A stretch of 64,000 nt of DNA from NCBI RefSeq assembly GCF_014699005.1, contig NZ_JACWZY010000002.1:1-64000 (forward strand). Reading direction: 5' to 3'. Shown piece after piece: positions 61,674-64,000 of the stretch. The notes beneath the pieces were generated by a model. It saw only the letters and a program-made list of their open reading frames with translations, was not told the origin of the DNA and ran no database searches. Every line of letters begins with the position of its first letter. The stretch's first letter is position 1. Source of the DNA: Spirosoma profusum (GTDB taxonomy: Bacteria > Bacteroidota > Bacteroidia > Cytophagales > Spirosomataceae). The translations under genes were made by a program, and so were the position numbers.

Positions 61674-62981
61674 ATGAAAACGATTACCGACCGAGATATC
61701 AAGTTTTTACTTAAGGATCCCAAGTCTGAACGGTCGACGTTGATCAACCTGGTATATCGGTACCATAATAATCGGCTTCATATTTCGACTGGACTAACCA
61801 TTGAACCCTATCAGTAGGATGCTGCCCGGCAACGCGCTCATACGGATCCGCGCGTGATTCGTAACCGACGCGATCGAGAAACCAACGAAACGATTAATGC
61901 TCATCTGGAGCGTCACCGATCTGCTCTGTTGAAGGTGCTTCATTCGCTCCAGCTGGCGCAGGTGCCCTTGAATAATGAGATTATACGTGAGCATCTGGAT
62001 AATGCATTAGGATGAGCAAAAAAGGCAACTGCGAATACATCAAAACCTACGACCCTTCTGGTTTACATTTTACAATTCACCGATGAGGTTAAAACCGGGA
62101 AACGGCTCAACAACAAATCCCACCGGTACGTACCTCTGACGATCAAAGGCTTTTCCCGACTTATTAGTACGCTGGAGAAATTCAGCCGGGAAACGGGTCA
62201 GCGGGTTGATTTTGCCGATATAACGATTGAGGTGTATCACCGATTGAAATCATGGATGACCGAACGAGGCTTGACGCTGAATTACGTGGGCACACTCCTC
62301 TAATTATTAAAATTTATGCTCCGACAGTCCCACTCGTAAAGACTCCATACCAACACCGTTTTTCAACACCGGGATTTTATGTACCTGACCGAAGAGGTCG
62401 ATATCGTTTACCTGACCAGTGACGAACTGGGCTAGCTGTATACACTTGACCTGACTGGCTAAGATCGGCTCGACTGTGTTCGGGATTTGTTTTTGATTGG
62501 CTGCTACACCGGCCTACGGTTTTCAGACTTCTCCGAGCTTCATCCCGAAAACATTACCCATAACGGCCAGATATTGACCCATAAAACGCAAAAAACCGCT
62601 GAGCGAGTTTCTATGCCTGTAAATCGGAACGTACTGGCTATTCTACGTAAATATGAAGGTATTCCTCCCCGGACGATTAGCAATCAGAAAATGAATGATT
62701 ACCTGAAGGAAATCTGCAAACGAGCTGGTTTTACGGAACGTGTTGAGGTTGCCCGAACGAAAGGAGGTATGCGCCAAACCCGAGTTCTGGAGAAATGGGA
62801 GTTGGTCACGACCCACACCGCCCGGCGCTCATTTGCAACGAATGCGTTCCTGGCCGGAGTGCCGCCCGTATCAATCATGAAGATAACCGGACACAAGTCG
62901 GAATCTGTTTTCCTGAAGTACATTAAGGTTTCATCTGAGCAGAACACATTACTACTTCTAAGCCACACTCACTTTCAGTAA
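61674..62981 (+). pseudogene. Decayed tyrosine recombinase (integrase)
   Basis: Reading starts at MKTITDRDIKFLLKD with the Bacteroidota integrase N-terminus (HISTGLTIEPYQ), but TAG at 61815 interrupts where a Trp is expected. The frame then resumes to a stop near 62013, shifts to a core-binding region (VKTGKRLNNKSHRY, LEKFSRETGQRVDF), shifts again, and shows two in-frame stops (TAG 62433, TAA 62460) before the C-terminal catalytic part. That part (62487-62981) keeps GLRFSD (Arg), HTARRSFAT (H-x-x-R) and GHKSESVFLKYI (final His/Tyr). So this is a dead integrase with at least four lesions, next to tRNA-Gln. Confidence 0.9.
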
Positions 62982-63078
62982 TTCCGTTATTTGACATCCT
63001 CCAGAAAAGCCTTCCAATATTAAGTAGAGAAAATCGGACAATTGTAATATCTTGAACAACCAGATAATTGTCATAAAT

Positions 63079-63271
63079 AAAACGAAGTTCACCGAAGCAC
63101 AAGCGGGTGGCAGGAGCCATCGTCTTTGCTCTTAAACAATCTGAAACTGGAGTGGCCTTGGCCGAAGTACGTCGCAAAATGGGCATCAGCGAGGCTACCT
63201 ATTACAATCGGAACCGCGACGGCGGACCGTAAAAAGACGGCGGATTGGGTGTTGCCGAGCTCCGACGATTA
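63079..63271 (+). pseudogene. IS3-family transposase OrfA fragment
   Basis: A short remnant: KTKFTEAQ, about 16 extra bases, then IVFALKQSETG and RKMGISEATYYN in another frame, then a stop and DGGLGVAELRRL in a third frame. Together these match the start of IS3 OrfA, the helix-turn-helix DNA-binding part. The rest of the element is not visible. Confidence 0.75.
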
Positions 63272-63917
63272 CCTAATCCAGTAATCACTTTATGAATCTT
63301 GGTTTGGTCAAAGCCGGGCGGGTGGTTTCCTCGGCTCATCGGGTCGGGTGGTTCCTCGACCTTTTTACTTTACAAGTGTTTTTATAAACTCAAGTAATGT
63401 TTGAATTTGAGACATTGATTATTGAGATAACAATTTGAGATAGCCCTAATATGATCTATCATAGTTATACCCAGAACTGATACCTGCCTTGAAAAATGGG
63501 CGTTTGGTGAACCTGCTTTGAACGCTACCACCCTTACTTGCTTCAGTTTTTTCTAGCCGCAACCCGTTTGTCTGGCTTCACCGAGTTTGACGGTGGGCAA
63601 GAAAAAAAACAACCTTTGTGGCCTCCAATGCCAAAGTTGAGACAGGATTGATAGAATTTGAGACGATTTTGATAGTCCAGTTGATGCTGCTCCACGAACT
63701 TTGGCCCACAAAACGCGATGTTGTCAATTTCCACAATCAATAAATTAGTGAGACTAGTTTTTGCTATATAAATAACTATTCATTCATTAAGCCTTTCTTG
63801 GGTGCAGGGAGGGCTACCGCCTACGGGCAGACTTAACATCAGACCAGGAACTCAAGCCCTGGTTGCCGGGGCTAGCCAATACCTGATTCTTTTTTTCGTT
63901 CAATCCATCTTCGTTTT
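63272..63917. other. Degraded non-coding DNA
   Basis: About 650 bp without a supported gene. It contains repeats of TTTGAGAC (near 63415 and 63656, plus related TTTGAGATA and GTTGAGACA), which may be remnants of transposon ends. The small open frames in it show no recognisable family. Confidence 0.5.
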
Positions 63918-64000
63918 TATGATCTCTTTTCTACCCTTCATTTCTCCTCATCAGCCGACAGCCTATGGTCGCTTCCAAAGCCTTTGGCTAGTCTGTCTAC
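63918..64000 (+). CDS. Possible partial gene, running off window
   Basis: An ATG at 63918 opens a frame (MISFLPFISPHQPTAYG) still open at the window end after 27 codons. No family can be recognised at that length. Confidence 0.2.

Noticed and set aside
63543-63740. 65-residue open frame on the minus strand
   Set aside because: No recognisable family, no neighbours, and it lies in degraded DNA.

Overview
The window looks like a chromosomal segment of a Spirosoma-type Bacteroidota (Cytophagales). The evidence is promoters matching the Bacteroidota TTTG/TAnnTTTG pattern at both tRNA genes, a phylum-typical gene set (DUF1080 hydrolase, PVC-type dehydrogenase/cytochrome, NagB-PIG-L fusion, single-subunit SdhC, sphingolipid-type desaturase, PorT-like barrel), start sites without Shine-Dalgarno sequences, and many intergenic hairpin repeats. 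The genus is an inference from gene style; no 16S gene is present.

Left flank (1-8852) is accessory DNA. It holds the 3' part of an IS630 transposase, an AT-rich operon of four genes (membrane protein, HMGL-like aldolase, Fe(II)/2-oxoglutarate dioxygenase, ATP-grasp ligase) that resembles a small-molecule biosynthesis cluster, and a mobilization module (VirD4-like coupling protein, candidate oriT, MobC, relaxase) that ends against the 3' end of a tRNA-Phe gene. It looks like a mobilizable island at a tRNA, although no integrase or second att site is visible on this side.

Core (8853-61505) is dense housekeeping DNA: an HdrC/HdrB-like iron-sulfur pair, an ECF sigma/anti-sigma pair, gmk, nadD, cysS, a sugar kinase, nagB, nuoL-nuoM, recX, sphingolipid-type desaturase, plsC, a cluster for oxidised sugars, a PiT phosphate transporter, rlmN, cvpA, yqeY, pdxJ, prfA, sdhCAB and fabD. 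Inside it, two tandem leucine-rich-repeat genes occur; the second is broken by a frameshift and by an IS982 element with clean terminal repeats and a 6-bp target duplication. Three families of inverted repeats are dispersed between genes, one of them sitting directly against start codons.

Right flank (61506-64000) follows tRNA-Gln and is a decayed island: a tyrosine integrase with several stops and frameshifts, an IS3 transposase fragment, and DNA with no convincing intact gene.

The strongest large-scale signal is that the pentamer TACGT/ACGTA is greatly over-represented throughout the core, in genes on both strands and between genes, and nearly absent from the left island. It marks native versus acquired DNA and looks like selection or a mutational process acting on DNA rather than protein.
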